NCBI RefSeq assembly: GCF_031679605.1
Contig: NZ_CP117522.1
Span: 4,216,001-4,280,000, forward strand
Direction: 5' to 3'
DNA from: Streptomyces luomodiensis
GTDB lineage: Bacteria > Actinomycetota > Actinomycetes > Streptomycetales > Streptomycetaceae
Length of the DNA: 64,000 bases
Part shown: positions 8,758-18,653 of the stretch, one piece after another
How positions within the stretch are numbered: the stretch's first letter is position 1
Layout of the letters: the number at the start of each line of letters is the position of its first letter
The notes under the pieces: generated by a model
Database searches by the model: none
What the model saw: the letters and a program-made list of their open reading frames with translations, nothing else
What the model was told of the DNA's origin: nothing
Position numbers and translations under genes: made by a program

Positions 8758-9152
8758 GTTTCGAGTATCCAGCACCCCCTGGGGGGCACCTCGTGAGCCC
8801 CTTCACAAGCATGCTGAAGGCATCTGCTACACTCCGCCGCCCTCGTGACGGACGCCATACCAGCGGAGGGGAACCACCGAGCGGATCACGACGTTGATAG
8901 CCCCCCTGATCAGGGCTTGCCGTTGAACGCGGGAGTAGACCACGGGGTCCGCGCGGGGTCGCGCGACGCCACCCGGGCAGCTCACGATCCGGTCAGCGGC
9001 CGGGCCTGGCCGCGGAAACCGCCCCGGCCGGCCGCATCTGGCGGCTACCAGGCGTCTTTTTCATGTGAAGAGTTTCACGAACTTTCTTCGAGGCGGCTCG
9101 CGGAAGGCCCTCGAAGGGGGTTCCGCAGCCGCTCATACGTTATCTGGCCCGC
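8758..9152 (-). promoter_or_regulatory. ndh upstream region with candidate Rex operator (9064-9079)
   Basis: A long untranslated stretch between ndh and the gene upstream. At 9064-9079 is TGTGAA-GAGT-TTCACG, which matches the Rex operator pattern TGTGAANNNNTTCACA at all but the last position. Rex is the redox-sensing repressor that binds under low NADH and controls respiratory genes in Streptomyces. Its placement implies a promoter near 9040-9070 and an ndh leader of about 300 nt. I see no credible gene in the leader. Confidence 0.55.
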
Positions 9153-10112
9153 TCAGGCGATGCTCCAGGCGATGCCGTCGAGGATGTCATGTTCGCTGAC
9201 CACGACCTCCTGGGCGCCGGTCCGTTCCATGATCGAAAGCAGGATGAGCGCCCCCGCGCCGATCACATCGACCCGCCCCGGGTGCATCACCGGAATCCCC
9301 GACCGCTCGGCGTGGGTGGAGCCGAGCAGCCTTTCGGTGATCTCGCGGACCTGGTCGACGGTGATCCGGGAGTGATGGATCGCGGCGGAGTCGTACTCCT
9401 TCAGGCCCAGCGCGATCCCGGCCACGGTGGTGACCGAACCGGCCAGTCCGACCAGAGCGTGGCCGTCCGCGGGACGGCAGACCCGGCTGAGCGGCACGGT
9501 CCGCTCGGCGAGGTCCAGCGCCTCCGCCACATCGCGCCGTATCGCGCCGATCTGAGCCTCCGTCGGGGGGTCGGTGATCCGGCCGTCCACCACCAGGTGA
9601 CGCTCGGTCAGCCGGACGCAGCCGATGTCCACACTGCGCGCCGCCCGCACCCCCTCGCCGCCCTCGACGAACTCCGTCGAGCCGCCGCCGATGTCCACCA
9701 CCAGATACGGCCCCGCCACATGATCATGCCCCATGAGCTCCTTGGTGGCCCCGGTGAAGGAGAACTCCGCCTCCTGGTCCCCGGTGATCACCTCGGGCTC
9801 GACGCCCAGGATCGCCACCACCCCGCGGACGAACTCCTCGCGGTTCTCGGCGTCGCGGGAGGCGGAGGTGGCGACGAAGCGGACGCGCTCGGCGCCCAGG
9901 TCACGGATGACCGACGCGTACTCGCGGCAGGCGGCGAAGGTGCGCTCCAGGGCCTCGGGGGCGAGCCGTCCGGTGCGGTCCACGCCCTGCCCCAGCCGGA
10001 CGATCTTCATCCGGCGGTCGAGCTGGTTCAGCTCCCCGGTGGCCGGATCGGCGTCGGCCACCAGCAGCCGGATCGAGTTGGTGCCGCAGTCCACGGCGGC
10101 GACGCGGGTCAT
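9153..10112 (-). CDS. ppx: Ppx/GppA family exopolyphosphatase/phosphatase
   Basis: A 319-residue cytoplasmic member of the ASKHA phosphotransferase fold that hydrolyses polyphosphate and/or (p)ppGpp. Motifs: N-terminal phosphate loop VDCGTNSIRLLVAD, catalytic TSASRDAENR and TGDQEAEFSFTG, second phosphate loop LVVDIGGGSTEFV, and GLAGSVTT later. The length is that of the short actinobacterial Ppx forms, without the C-terminal HD-like domain of the E. coli enzymes. The start ATG at 10110-10112 overlaps the stop of the DUF501 gene upstream by four bases (ATGA), indicating translational coupling. It lies in a divIC-DUF501-ppx row conserved in actinobacteria. Confidence 0.9.
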   Translation of the reverse strand: MTRVAAVDCGTNSIRLLVADADPATGELNQLDRRMKIVRLGQGVDRTGRLAPEALERTFAACREYASVIRDLGAERVRFVATSASRDAENREEFVRGVVAILGVEPEVITGDQEAEFSFTGATKELMGHDHVAGPYLVVDIGGGSTEFVEGGEGVRAARSVDIGCVRLTERHLVVDGRITDPPTEAQIGAIRRDVAEALDLAERTVPLSRVCRPADGHALVGLAGSVTTVAGIALGLKEYDSAAIHHSRITVDQVREITERLLGSTHAERSGIPVMHPGRVDVIGAGALILLSIMERTGAQEVVVSEHDILDGIAWSIA

Positions 10113-10690
10113 GCGCTCTTCTCCTCGCCGGTCTCGCCGGTCTCGTCCCGGTGCTCGTCCCCGTGCTGATCCGTACCGCACGGGGCGACGCACGGGCCCT
10201 TGCGCCACCACTCCGGCAGCATCGCGAGGGCCTCGTCCCCGAGCGGATTGACGCCGGGACCGGCCGCGAGGGCGTGGGCGACCAGGACGTGCAGGCATTT
10301 CACCCGGTCCGGCATCCCGCCCGCGCTGGGGAAGCCCTGGAGCACCTCGATGGCGTCGCGGCGCGCGATGTAGTCCTCGTGGGCGGCGCGGTAGGCGGCG
10401 GCGAGCTCCGGATCGGTGGCCAGCCGGGCGGTCATCTCCTTCATCACGCCCCCGGCCTCCAGCGTGCCGATCGCGGACGCGGCGCGCGGACAGGTCAGGT
10501 AGTAGAGGGTCGGGAAGGGCGTACCGTCCTCGAGCCGCGGGGCGGTCTCCACGACGTCCGGATGGCCGCAGGGGCAGCGGTGCGCGATCGCACGCAGGCC
10601 CCGGGGCACACGGTTCAGCTGCTCCCGTACGGCGCGGACGTCCGCGCCGGTGGGCGCGGTGGGCTCCGTCTGGGGCGGGGGCGTATCCAT
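10109..10690 (-). CDS. DUF501 domain protein
   Basis: A 193-residue protein of the DUF501 family. The core runs from AVREQLNRVPRGLRAIAHRC (~18) through PCGHPDVVETAPRL and FPTLYYLTCPRAASAIGTLE to RVKCLHVLVAHALAAGPGVNPLGDEAL near the C-terminus. The conserved Cys and His residues (HRCPCGHPDV, KCLHVLVAH) could bind metal, but no activity is known for the family. The C-terminal ~25 residues are an acidic/His tail that looks variable. The gene is constantly found between the divIC-like gene and ppx in actinobacteria, and here it is translationally coupled to ppx. The start ATG 10688-10690 has only a weak ribosome-binding site. Confidence 0.87.
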   Translation of the reverse strand: MDTPPPQTEPTAPTGADVRAVREQLNRVPRGLRAIAHRCPCGHPDVVETAPRLEDGTPFPTLYYLTCPRAASAIGTLEAGGVMKEMTARLATDPELAAAYRAAHEDYIARRDAIEVLQGFPSAGGMPDRVKCLHVLVAHALAAGPGVNPLGDEALAMLPEWWRKGPCVAPCGTDQHGDEHRDETGETGEEKSA

Positions 10691-10760
10691 GAGTGGGAAA
10701 GTTCTTCTTCTTCGTGTCGATTCGTCACCGGGGTGTCACTGACGGCCGGAGCGCGGCGCC

Positions 10761-11243
10761 TCAGCGGCGCGCGCTGCCCGCCCCCGGCGTGTCCGCCGCG
10801 TCCACGGCGTCCCAGAGGTTGGTGTACCACGGGCGGTGGGCCGCGCCCTGGTCGATGGTGTGCTCGGCGGAGCCGCTGCCGTCCGCCACGCTGAAGCCGG
10901 TCTCCCCCGGCTTCAGGAAGTGCAGCCGTTCCCGGGCCTGCTGCTCGGTGTAGGCGGGGTCGCGCAGCCGGGCCTTCTGCTCCCGCAGCTTCTTGACGTC
11001 CTCGCGGGCCCGCTGGGCCTCGCGCCGCTGCTCGGCGATGTCCGAGCGCTGGGAGATGTACTGCCGCATCGGATAGGCGAGCGCCACGACGAGGGAGCAG
11101 ACGACCAGCGCGAGCAGCGCCGCGCGGCCGGTCAGCCGGCCCCGGCGGCGCTTGGTCCGCACGCGGTAGACCCGGGCGGCGGCGTGCTCGCCGAGCGCCT
11201 TGAGCCTGGTCGCGGTGGAGAACCGTTCCCGATCCGCCGGCAC
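10761..11243 (-). CDS. Septum formation initiator, DivIC/FtsB-like
   Basis: A 160-residue bitopic division protein. A basic cytoplasmic N-terminus (RTKRRRGRLTGRA) precedes one transmembrane helix (ALLALVVCSLVVALAYPM, about 41-59). Next comes an extracellular coiled coil rich in Arg/Glu/Lys (about 60-105) and the FtsB/DivIC consensus DPAYTEQQARERLHFLKPGE. These proteins bridge FtsL/FtsQ and help assemble the septal machinery. The start is GTG 11241-11243 with GGAGG four bases upstream. The gene lies downstream of eno but is separated from it by a hairpin at 11281-11315, so it may have its own promoter. Confidence 0.9.
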   Translation of the reverse strand: MPADRERFSTATRLKALGEHAAARVYRVRTKRRRGRLTGRAALLALVVCSLVVALAYPMRQYISQRSDIAEQRREAQRAREDVKKLREQKARLRDPAYTEQQARERLHFLKPGETGFSVADGSGSAEHTIDQGAAHRPWYTNLWDAVDAADTPGAGSARR

Positions 11244-11280
11244 GTCGCCTCCCCGGTGATGACTTCGCTTGCGTAACGCC

Positions 11281-11315
11281 GTCCCCGGCCACGGTACGGG
11301 ACCGCGGCCGGGGAC
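11281..11315 (-). terminator. Hairpin after eno
   Basis: A perfect 10-bp inverted repeat (GTCCCCGGCC / GGCCGGGGAC) with a 15-base loop, placed 36 bases past the eno stop codon. Confidence 0.7.
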
Positions 11316-11350
11316 ATGCGTCAGACGGGTCCGCTCCCCGGAGGGAAGGG

Positions 11351-12784
<1,434 letters not shown>

Positions 12785-12794
12785 CTATGCGTGA

Positions 12795-12837
12795 GCCCCG
12801 GCCGGGCGCGCCATGGGGCGGCACGCCCGGCCGGGGC
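12795..12837 (-). terminator. Terminator hairpin after rpfA
   Basis: A perfect 14-bp inverted repeat (GCCCCGGCCGGGCG / CGCCCGGCCGGGGC) with a 15-base loop, beginning 27 bases past the rpfA stop codon. Confidence 0.8.
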
Positions 12838-12863
12838 CCGTTCTCAGCCGGCTCTCAGGCGGC

Positions 12864-13577
<714 letters not shown>

Positions 13578-13579
13578 TC

Positions 13580-13775
13580 ACCGACGCCTACGAGGTGAGC
13601 TGTCGGGTTCGGACGTGAGTTGCCCGGCCGGTCGCGATGGTCGCGTCCGGCTTCACCCCTAGCCGACGAGCCCGTGTCCACAGGCCACTCGGCACCTACC
13701 TTGGGTCCCCCGCTCCTGCCTTCGGCGCTGACGCGTCGGTTCCCCCCGACCGCCGGCAGGATTCGGCGTGACGAT
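13580..13775 (-). promoter_or_regulatory. ydaO-type cyclic-di-AMP riboswitch in the rpfA leader
   Basis: On the minus strand the leader contains, in order, the conserved blocks of the ydaO class: GCCGAATCCTGCC, GGTCGGGGGGAACC, GGGGACCCAA, GGGGTGAAGCC, and finally AACCCGACAGCTCACCTCG followed by TAGGC, about 18 bases before the rpfA start. Order, spacing and adjacency to an rpf gene match the cyclic-di-AMP riboswitch known upstream of actinobacterial rpfA genes, which lowers expression when the ligand is bound. Identified by eye from conserved blocks; I could not run a covariance search. Confidence 0.9.
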
Positions 13776-13872
13776 CGACGGTGCCCGCGGTGGCGAGCGG
13801 GAAGACGGTAAACACACCTCCGGAGAAGGTTCAAACACCCCAATCGCAGTGAATGGGGCTGTAATTGATCTC

Positions 13873-13904
13873 ACCCGGCCCACATCAGTGCAGGTGGGCC
13901 GGGT
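13873..13904 (-). terminator. Terminator hairpin after the second rpf gene
   Basis: A perfect 11-bp inverted repeat (ACCCGGCCCAC / GTGGGCCGGGT) with a 10-base loop, ~87 bases past the stop of the 13991-15001 gene and upstream of the rpfA riboswitch, so it insulates rpfA. Confidence 0.75.
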
Positions 13905-13990
13905 GGGGAGGGATCGGACACGCGGTGCGGCCCGGAAAATGTGACGAGATGTATGTCTCACCGGAACCAGATCGGGCAATTCACCCCGAA

Positions 13991-15001
13991 TCACTGCTCC
14001 CTGATGGTGAGGTCAAGGCGCTGACCAGGAAGGATCAGGTCGGGGTCGATGCCGATGAGGTCCTCGTTGTCTTCGTAGAGCCCTTGCCAACCACGGCTGA
14101 CGTTCTGGTCCTCGGCGATCCCTGACAGGTTGTCACCGGGTCGAACGGTGTAGGCGTCGCCCGTGGGGTCCTGGGTGCGGTCCGCGCCATCGCGGGAGGC
14201 GTGGCGCCCGGAGGGCCGCGCGTCCCCCGAACCGCCGTCACCGGCCCGCTCCCCGGCGTCCTGGGCGCCACGATGGCGGCCAGTGGGCGCGGGGTCGGCG
14301 GAGGAGTCCCCCGCGGACCCCTTCGAGCCCTCGTCCGCGGGCCCGCCCGAGGGCTCGTCGGCGGGCTCGTCCGCGGGCTTCTTCGAGGACTCGCCCGCAG
14401 GCTCCTTCGAGGACCCCTCGGAACCGCCCGAAGCGGAGCCGTCCGACGCCGAGCCGTCCAGTCCATCGGAGGACCGCGAGGCGTCGGACGTGTCCGGCCG
14501 CTCGGCCGACCCGGACGCGTCCGACCCCCCGGAGCCGTCGGACCGGCCCGCTCCCGGGGCCGGGTCCGCCTCCGGATCCGTCTCCGGGGTGGCCGTGCGG
14601 CCGGGGTTCACATCGGGGGCGTCGGCACTGCCGGTGAGTCCGGTACCCAGTGAACAGTTCGGCCAGGCGCCGGGCCCGCGGTCGCCGAGGATCGACTCGG
14701 CGACGGATATCTGCTGGGAGCGGGAGGCCAGGTCGGGGCGCGGGGCGTACTCCGTGCCGCCGTACTTCTTCCACAGGTCGAGGGTCAGCCGCAGTCCGCC
14801 GTAGAAGCCGTCGCCCTCGTTGGCGCTCCACATGCCGCCGCTCTCGCATTCGGCGACCCGGTCCCAGGTGTCGGCGTCGGCGGCCTGCGCGCCGGCCGCC
14901 CCGAAGAGGGGCATGGCGATGCCCGCGCCCGTGACCCCCGCCGCGACGACGATGGCCGGAGCCTGACGGGGGCGACGGTGTCGACCATTACCGGAACGCA
15001 T
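13991..15001 (-). CDS. Second Rpf-type muralytic protein with LysM (RpfC-like)
   Basis: A 336-residue secreted protein with the same plan as RpfA but a much longer linker. A signal peptide (AXA near 38-40) precedes the Rpf domain (about 41-120; DTWDRVAECESGGMW with catalytic Glu53, GDGFYGGLRLTLDLWKKYGG). Next is a ~150-residue Ser/Gly/Asp/Pro/Ala spacer with SGSAERPDTSDAS-type and EPAGESSKKPADEPADEPS repeats, then a C-terminal LysM domain (YTVRPGDNLSGIAEDQNVSRG). The low-complexity spacer probably reaches through the wall. The start is ATG 14999-15001 behind AGGAGAGG; a frame starting 14 codons earlier is less likely. I see no riboswitch upstream, unlike rpfA. It corresponds to the second rpf gene usually next to rpfA in Streptomyces. 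Confidence 0.88.
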   Translation of the reverse strand: MRSGNGRHRRPRQAPAIVVAAGVTGAGIAMPLFGAAGAQAADADTWDRVAECESGGMWSANEGDGFYGGLRLTLDLWKKYGGTEYAPRPDLASRSQQISVAESILGDRGPGAWPNCSLGTGLTGSADAPDVNPGRTATPETDPEADPAPGAGRSDGSGGSDASGSAERPDTSDASRSSDGLDGSASDGSASGGSEGSSKEPAGESSKKPADEPADEPSGGPADEGSKGSAGDSSADPAPTGRHRGAQDAGERAGDGGSGDARPSGRHASRDGADRTQDPTGDAYTVRPGDNLSGIAEDQNVSRGWQGLYEDNEDLIGIDPDLILPGQRLDLTIREQ

Positions 15002-15147
15002 GCGATTGACCTCTCCTGTGGCGAATCGGTTGCCGGTGAACATAGCGACGGCACACGATCATCACAAGGCGATGTATCCCAGGTCACGCCGCGATCACGT
15101 GGCTGACCTTTCGTCACCTTTGCCGGGCCGTACGGGTCTTGCCGACC

Positions 15148-16443
15148 TCACTGGGCCCCGGAGTTCCAGGTCACCGGCAGGGTGCGCAGCCCGCGCATGA
15201 TGAGCCCGCCGCGCCACCGCAGGTCCTCCGGGTCCGCCGCGAGCCGCAGTCCGGGCAGGCGCCGCAGCAGGGTGCCGATCGCGGTCTGGGCCTCCAGCCG
15301 GGCCAGCGGGGCGCCCAGACAGTAATGGATGCCATGGCCGTAGCCCAGGTGCTGGTTGTCGCGGCGGGTGAGGTCGAGGACGTCGGGCGCCTCGAACCGC
15401 TCGGGGTCCCGGTCGGCGGCGGCGAGCACCACCAGCACCGGCTCCCCCTCGGCGATGCGCTGCCCCCCGAGGGTGAGCGGCTCGGTGGCGAACCGCCAGG
15501 TGGCGATCTCCACCGGCCCGTCGTAGCGCAGCAGCTCCTCGACCCCGGCGGCCAGCAGCCGCTCGTCCCCTTCTGTCAGGGCCCGCTGCATGAGGGCGCG
15601 CTGCTCGGGATGGCGCAGCAGTGCGTAGACGCCGTTGCCGATGAGGTTGACGGTGGTCTCGAATCCGGCGAACAGAAGGATGAAGGCCATGGCCGCGGCC
15701 TCGTTCTCGGTGAGGTGCTCACCGTGGTGGCCGGCCCGGATCAGACCGGAGATCAGATCCTCCCCGTCCCCTTCTTCTCTCCGCTCTCCTTCTTCCTGCC
15801 GCTCCGCGAGCTCCAGCCGCTTGCGGTGGATCAGCTCGGCGAGATACGCCCGGATCCGCTTCACGGCGCGGGCCACCCCACCGCGCGGGCCCCCGCCGTG
15901 CCGGATCATCGTGCCGGCCCAGTCGCGGAAGTCGTCCTGGTCCTCGCGCGGCACCCCGAGCAGATCGCAGATCGCATAGATAGGGAGAGGGAAGGCGAAC
16001 TCATGGATGAGGTCCGCCTCTCCCCTCTCCTCGAAGGCGTCGATGAGCTGGTCGGTGAGGGTCCGCACCCGGGGGGCGAACGCGGCCACCCGGCGCGGGG
16101 TGAAGGCCTTCGACACCAGCCGCCGGAGCCGGGTGTGGTCAGGGGGATCGATATTGAGCAGATGTGTCATCAGCTCCGCGCGCCGTTCGCCTGGAATGCC
16201 CACCTTGCCCTTGGCGTGGGCCGCCGCGCTGTGCCGCTGGGGGTTCTTCGAGAGCCGGGGATCGGCCAGTGCCTTCCTGGCATCGGCGTAGCGGGTCACC
16301 AGCCACGCCTCGACACCGCTGGGCAGCGTGGTCCGGTGAACCGGGGCGTGCTCGCGTAGCCAGGCGTAGGCGGGGTAGGGATCGGTGGCGAACTCCCAGG
16401 TGAAGAGGGTGGGAGCGGAGCTGTCACGGGGCTGTTCCGACAC
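15148..16443 (-). CDS. Cytochrome P450 (CYP107-like)
   Basis: A soluble haem monooxygenase of about 431 residues. All canonical motifs are present: I-helix LLFAGFETTVNLIGNG (proton-delivery Thr), K-helix EELLRYDGPVE (ExxR intact), and haem loop LGYGHGIHYCLGAPLARLE with the axial cysteine. A long internal Glu/Arg insertion (ERQEEGERREEGDGED) lies between the G and I helices. Overall character is closest to the CYP107 family; the substrate is unknown. The start is uncertain: GTG 16441-16443 gives the usual short N-terminus (SEQPRDSSAPTLF), with in-frame GTG at 16468-16470 an alternative; both have poor ribosome-binding sites. A 19-bp palindrome at 16485-16503 lies just upstream. Confidence 0.88.
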   Translation of the reverse strand: MSEQPRDSSAPTLFTWEFATDPYPAYAWLREHAPVHRTTLPSGVEAWLVTRYADARKALADPRLSKNPQRHSAAAHAKGKVGIPGERRAELMTHLLNIDPPDHTRLRRLVSKAFTPRRVAAFAPRVRTLTDQLIDAFEERGEADLIHEFAFPLPIYAICDLLGVPREDQDDFRDWAGTMIRHGGGPRGGVARAVKRIRAYLAELIHRKRLELAERQEEGERREEGDGEDLISGLIRAGHHGEHLTENEAAAMAFILLFAGFETTVNLIGNGVYALLRHPEQRALMQRALTEGDERLLAAGVEELLRYDGPVEIATWRFATEPLTLGGQRIAEGEPVLVVLAAADRDPERFEAPDVLDLTRRDNQHLGYGHGIHYCLGAPLARLEAQTAIGTLLRRLPGLRLAADPEDLRWRGGLIMRGLRTLPVTWNSGAQ

Positions 16444-16484
16444 CCCCCGACGATACCGGCCGAGACTCACCTCTCCGATATACC

Positions 16485-16503
16485 CCGTTATCCGAAATAA
16501 CGG
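16485..16503. promoter_or_regulatory. Palindrome upstream of the P450 gene (candidate operator)
   Basis: CCGTTAT-CCGAA-ATAACGG is a perfect 7-bp inverted repeat about 40 bp upstream of the P450 start, where a repressor would bind. It is followed by an unusually A-rich, purine-biased stretch (16500-16550). No matching regulator can be assigned. Confidence 0.4.
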
Positions 16504-17112
16504 AACAACGGAAAAAAGAGGAATAAAAGAAACAACGGGGATAAAGGGAACGCGGCCGCCGTCGACAGGTTGAGCGCTGAGCGGAATTACCCCTTCATCT
16601 CCACACATCCTTCACAGTTCATCCACAGGTCGAGGCGAATGCCCGGATATCTGATGGCTGCGGCCATCGCCCGGCGGGCGCCCGCGCCGCCCCGCCAGAA
16701 GACCCCGGAACACGCTCTGACGTCGGCCAACGCGGCGAACGGGCGGTGTGGCTGAAACAGCGTCAGGTGAATGAATGGGACTGGGGCACATGCGCGGGGC
16801 CCCCTGTCGCCGGTGATACGATCACCGCGCTTGCCAGGCGAGCCAAGGGCGCGTAAAAAACACGGCGATCCGGCACAACAGCCGAGAGGATCCCCACTCT
16901 GAGGAGCATTATGCCGCCAGTCGGGCATACGGAGTCGTTCCGGCGACGCACCGACGCCTGCGCGCTGCCGTCGGCAAGACGAGTGCGATGTCCCCGAAAC
17001 CCGCGGACGCCGTACGGTTGCTGACTTACCGCCTCTCAGACACCTTCCAGTTTGACAATGCACCACACCTCCCTAAAGTCCCTGGCGGTCTAGTCGTTTA
17101 AAGAGAGTCTTA
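16504..17112 (+). promoter_or_regulatory. Conservon upstream region with palindrome and promoter (16811-16859)
   Basis: About 600 bases without a well-supported gene. At 16811-16827 is the perfect palindrome CGGTGAT-ACG-ATCACCG, immediately followed by TTGCCA (16831-16836), a 17-base spacer and TAAAAA (16854-16859), a plausible vegetative -35/-10 pair. A regulator bound to the palindrome would contact RNA polymerase at the -35. The transcript would have a leader of ~245 nt before CvnA, containing the small open frame at 16911-17024. Confidence 0.45.
16911..17024 (+). CDS. Possible 37-codon leader peptide upstream of the conservon
   Basis: An ATG preceded by GAGGAG at ideal spacing opens a 37-codon frame in the leader of the conservon transcript, ending with TGA at 17022-17024. 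The product would be Arg/Pro/Cys-rich (starts MPPVGHTESFRRR). Codon choice includes AGA and CGA and is not typical of Streptomyces coding DNA, so this may be a regulatory upstream frame, the remnant of a gene, or chance. The strong ribosome-binding site is the only positive evidence. Confidence 0.25.
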   Translation: MPPVGHTESFRRRTDACALPSARRVRCPRNPRTPYGC

Positions 17113-18255
17113 ATGACGCAATATCTACAGGATCCAGCACTCTGGGCCCTGATCGCTGGCACGCCTCTCGCCGCAACCGCCATTATTCGCGGGCGAAAGG
17201 CGCAAGCGACTCTGCGCCAGGAGAAGGCGGAGCTCGAGAAACGCACGACCGACCTCGAGAACAACTACGCCGAGGCGGTGCAGGAGGCTCATAACCGGGC
17301 CGAGGAAGCCACCAAGAGCGCGCTGAAGTCCGCCATGCGTACGCTCCAGGGTCTCGCCAACGAGCAGCAGCTGGCCATCTCCAAGACCCAGGAAAAATAC
17401 GGCGAGCACCAGCTCCTCCAGGACCTCCTGGAGATCGACCACATGAACTCGCAGTTCGGACGCCGTGCGCAGTCCATCGCGGTTCTCTGTGACGGCTGGC
17501 TGGGCCGTCAGCGGGCCGTCGCCTCGGTGTACGACGTGGTGCGCAGCGCCAAGGGCCGCATCCGTCACTACACCCGGGTGGAAATCCGCTCGCAGAGCAA
17601 CTTCGCCCTGGTCAGCCGGGTCGTGGAACCGGTCGCACTGGCGCTGGCCGAGCTGCTGGACAACGCGACCAGTTACTCCGCGCCCGACTCGCCCATCGAC
17701 ATCACCATCCGCACCGTGCCCAAGGGCGTCTGCGTCATCATCGACGACGCCGGCGTCGGCATGAACGAGGAGGAGAAGAACCGGGCGGACAAGCTGCTCT
17801 CGGCCACGCACGCCACCGGTGTGACAGGACTCGGCAATCCGCCGCAGTTCGGTTTCGCGGTGATCGGTGTACTGGCCGCGCGCTACGGCTTCACGGTGTC
17901 CGTCGATTCGGCCTCTCCCTACGGTGGTGTACGCGCGGTCGTACTTCTTCCCGAGGACCTTCTGACCAATATGCCCGAGCCGGCAGAGCAGCCAACGACT
18001 TACATTCCCGCCGCGGCCGAGCAGCCGCAGGTGAGCGGCCCCATGGGCGCCTCCACTGTGAGCGGCTCCACCGCCGGGGGCCTGCCCAAGCGCCGCCGCA
18101 AGGGCTCGATTTCCATCGTTCCCACGGCGGATTCCACCAGTGCCCCGGCCCGGACGAGCGAGCAAACCGCTTCTATCATGGGCGCCTTCCAGCGCGGCAC
18201 TCAGTCCGGACGCTCAGCAGCAAACCCGAACAGGGAAGGGCATGATCCTCAGTGA
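17113..18255 (+). CDS. cvnA: Conservon histidine-kinase-like protein CvnA
   Basis: A 380-residue sensor-kinase-like protein, first gene of the conservon. A short hydrophobic segment (about 10-26) probably tethers it to the membrane. A coiled coil (about 30-95) follows, then a phosphoacceptor-like motif around His110 (LLEIDHMNSQFGRRAQ) and a GHKL ATPase domain: N-box LAELLDNATSYSAP (Asn184), G1 box DDAGVGM (211-217), G2 region GLGNPPQFGFAV. The C-terminal ~90 residues are a disordered Pro/Thr/Ser/Gln tail. It is a short CvnA with no large extracellular sensor domain. In conservons CvnA-CvnD form a membrane complex resembling eukaryotic G-protein coupling. Its stop overlaps the GTG start of CvnB. 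Confidence 0.92.
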   Translation: MTQYLQDPALWALIAGTPLAATAIIRGRKAQATLRQEKAELEKRTTDLENNYAEAVQEAHNRAEEATKSALKSAMRTLQGLANEQQLAISKTQEKYGEHQLLQDLLEIDHMNSQFGRRAQSIAVLCDGWLGRQRAVASVYDVVRSAKGRIRHYTRVEIRSQSNFALVSRVVEPVALALAELLDNATSYSAPDSPIDITIRTVPKGVCVIIDDAGVGMNEEEKNRADKLLSATHATGVTGLGNPPQFGFAVIGVLAARYGFTVSVDSASPYGGVRAVVLLPEDLLTNMPEPAEQPTTYIPAAAEQPQVSGPMGASTVSGSTAGGLPKRRRKGSISIVPTADSTSAPARTSEQTASIMGAFQRGTQSGRSAANPNREGHDPQ

Positions 18256-18653
18256 ACAACGACCTGTCATGGATGCTTGAGAGCGCCCTGGAAGTGCCAG
18301 GGGCTCGTCATGCGATCCTGGTTTCCGCCGACGGTCTGCTGATGGCCCGTTCTCAACAGGTCGCGAAGGACGAGGCCGACACCGTGGCCGCGGCGATGAG
18401 CGGCATCCAGTCGCTGAGCCGCACCATGGCCGGCTTCTGCGGTGGTCCCAATATGACGTGGCGCCAGACCCTGGTCGAGTTCGACGGTGGCTGGGTCTTC
18501 CTCATCTCCGCCGGTGAGGGCGCGTACCTGGCGGTCTCCTCCGCCCCGGATGTCGACATGGCCGACATCACCTTCCGGATGCAGCAGCTTGTCGGGCAGC
18601 TCGGCAAGGCGCTGACCACACCGCCTCGCGAAAACACCGGTATTCAGGCATGA
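18252..18653 (+). CDS. cvnB: Conservon roadblock/LC7 protein CvnB
   Basis: A 133-residue roadblock/LC7 (MglB-like) domain protein. The fold is visible as LSWMLESALEVPGARHAILVSADGLLMARSQ, followed by the helix ADTVAAAMSGIQSLSRTMAGF and the strands WRQTLVEFDGGWVFLISAGEGAYLAVSSA. Roadblock proteins commonly bind and regulate small GTPases, here the CvnD protein encoded two genes downstream. The start GTG 18252-18254 overlaps the CvnA stop (GTGA), and the stop overlaps the CvnC start (ATGA), so synthesis of the three proteins is translationally coupled. Confidence 0.93.
   Translation: MNNDLSWMLESALEVPGARHAILVSADGLLMARSQQVAKDEADTVAAAMSGIQSLSRTMAGFCGGPNMTWRQTLVEFDGGWVFLISAGEGAYLAVSSAPDVDMADITFRMQQLVGQLGKALTTPPRENTGIQA

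Noticed and set aside
16587..17066. A 159-codon minus frame between the P450 and the conservon
   Set aside because: Mixed, Cys/Arg-rich translation with no domain and no ribosome-binding site; overlaps the presumed conservon promoter.
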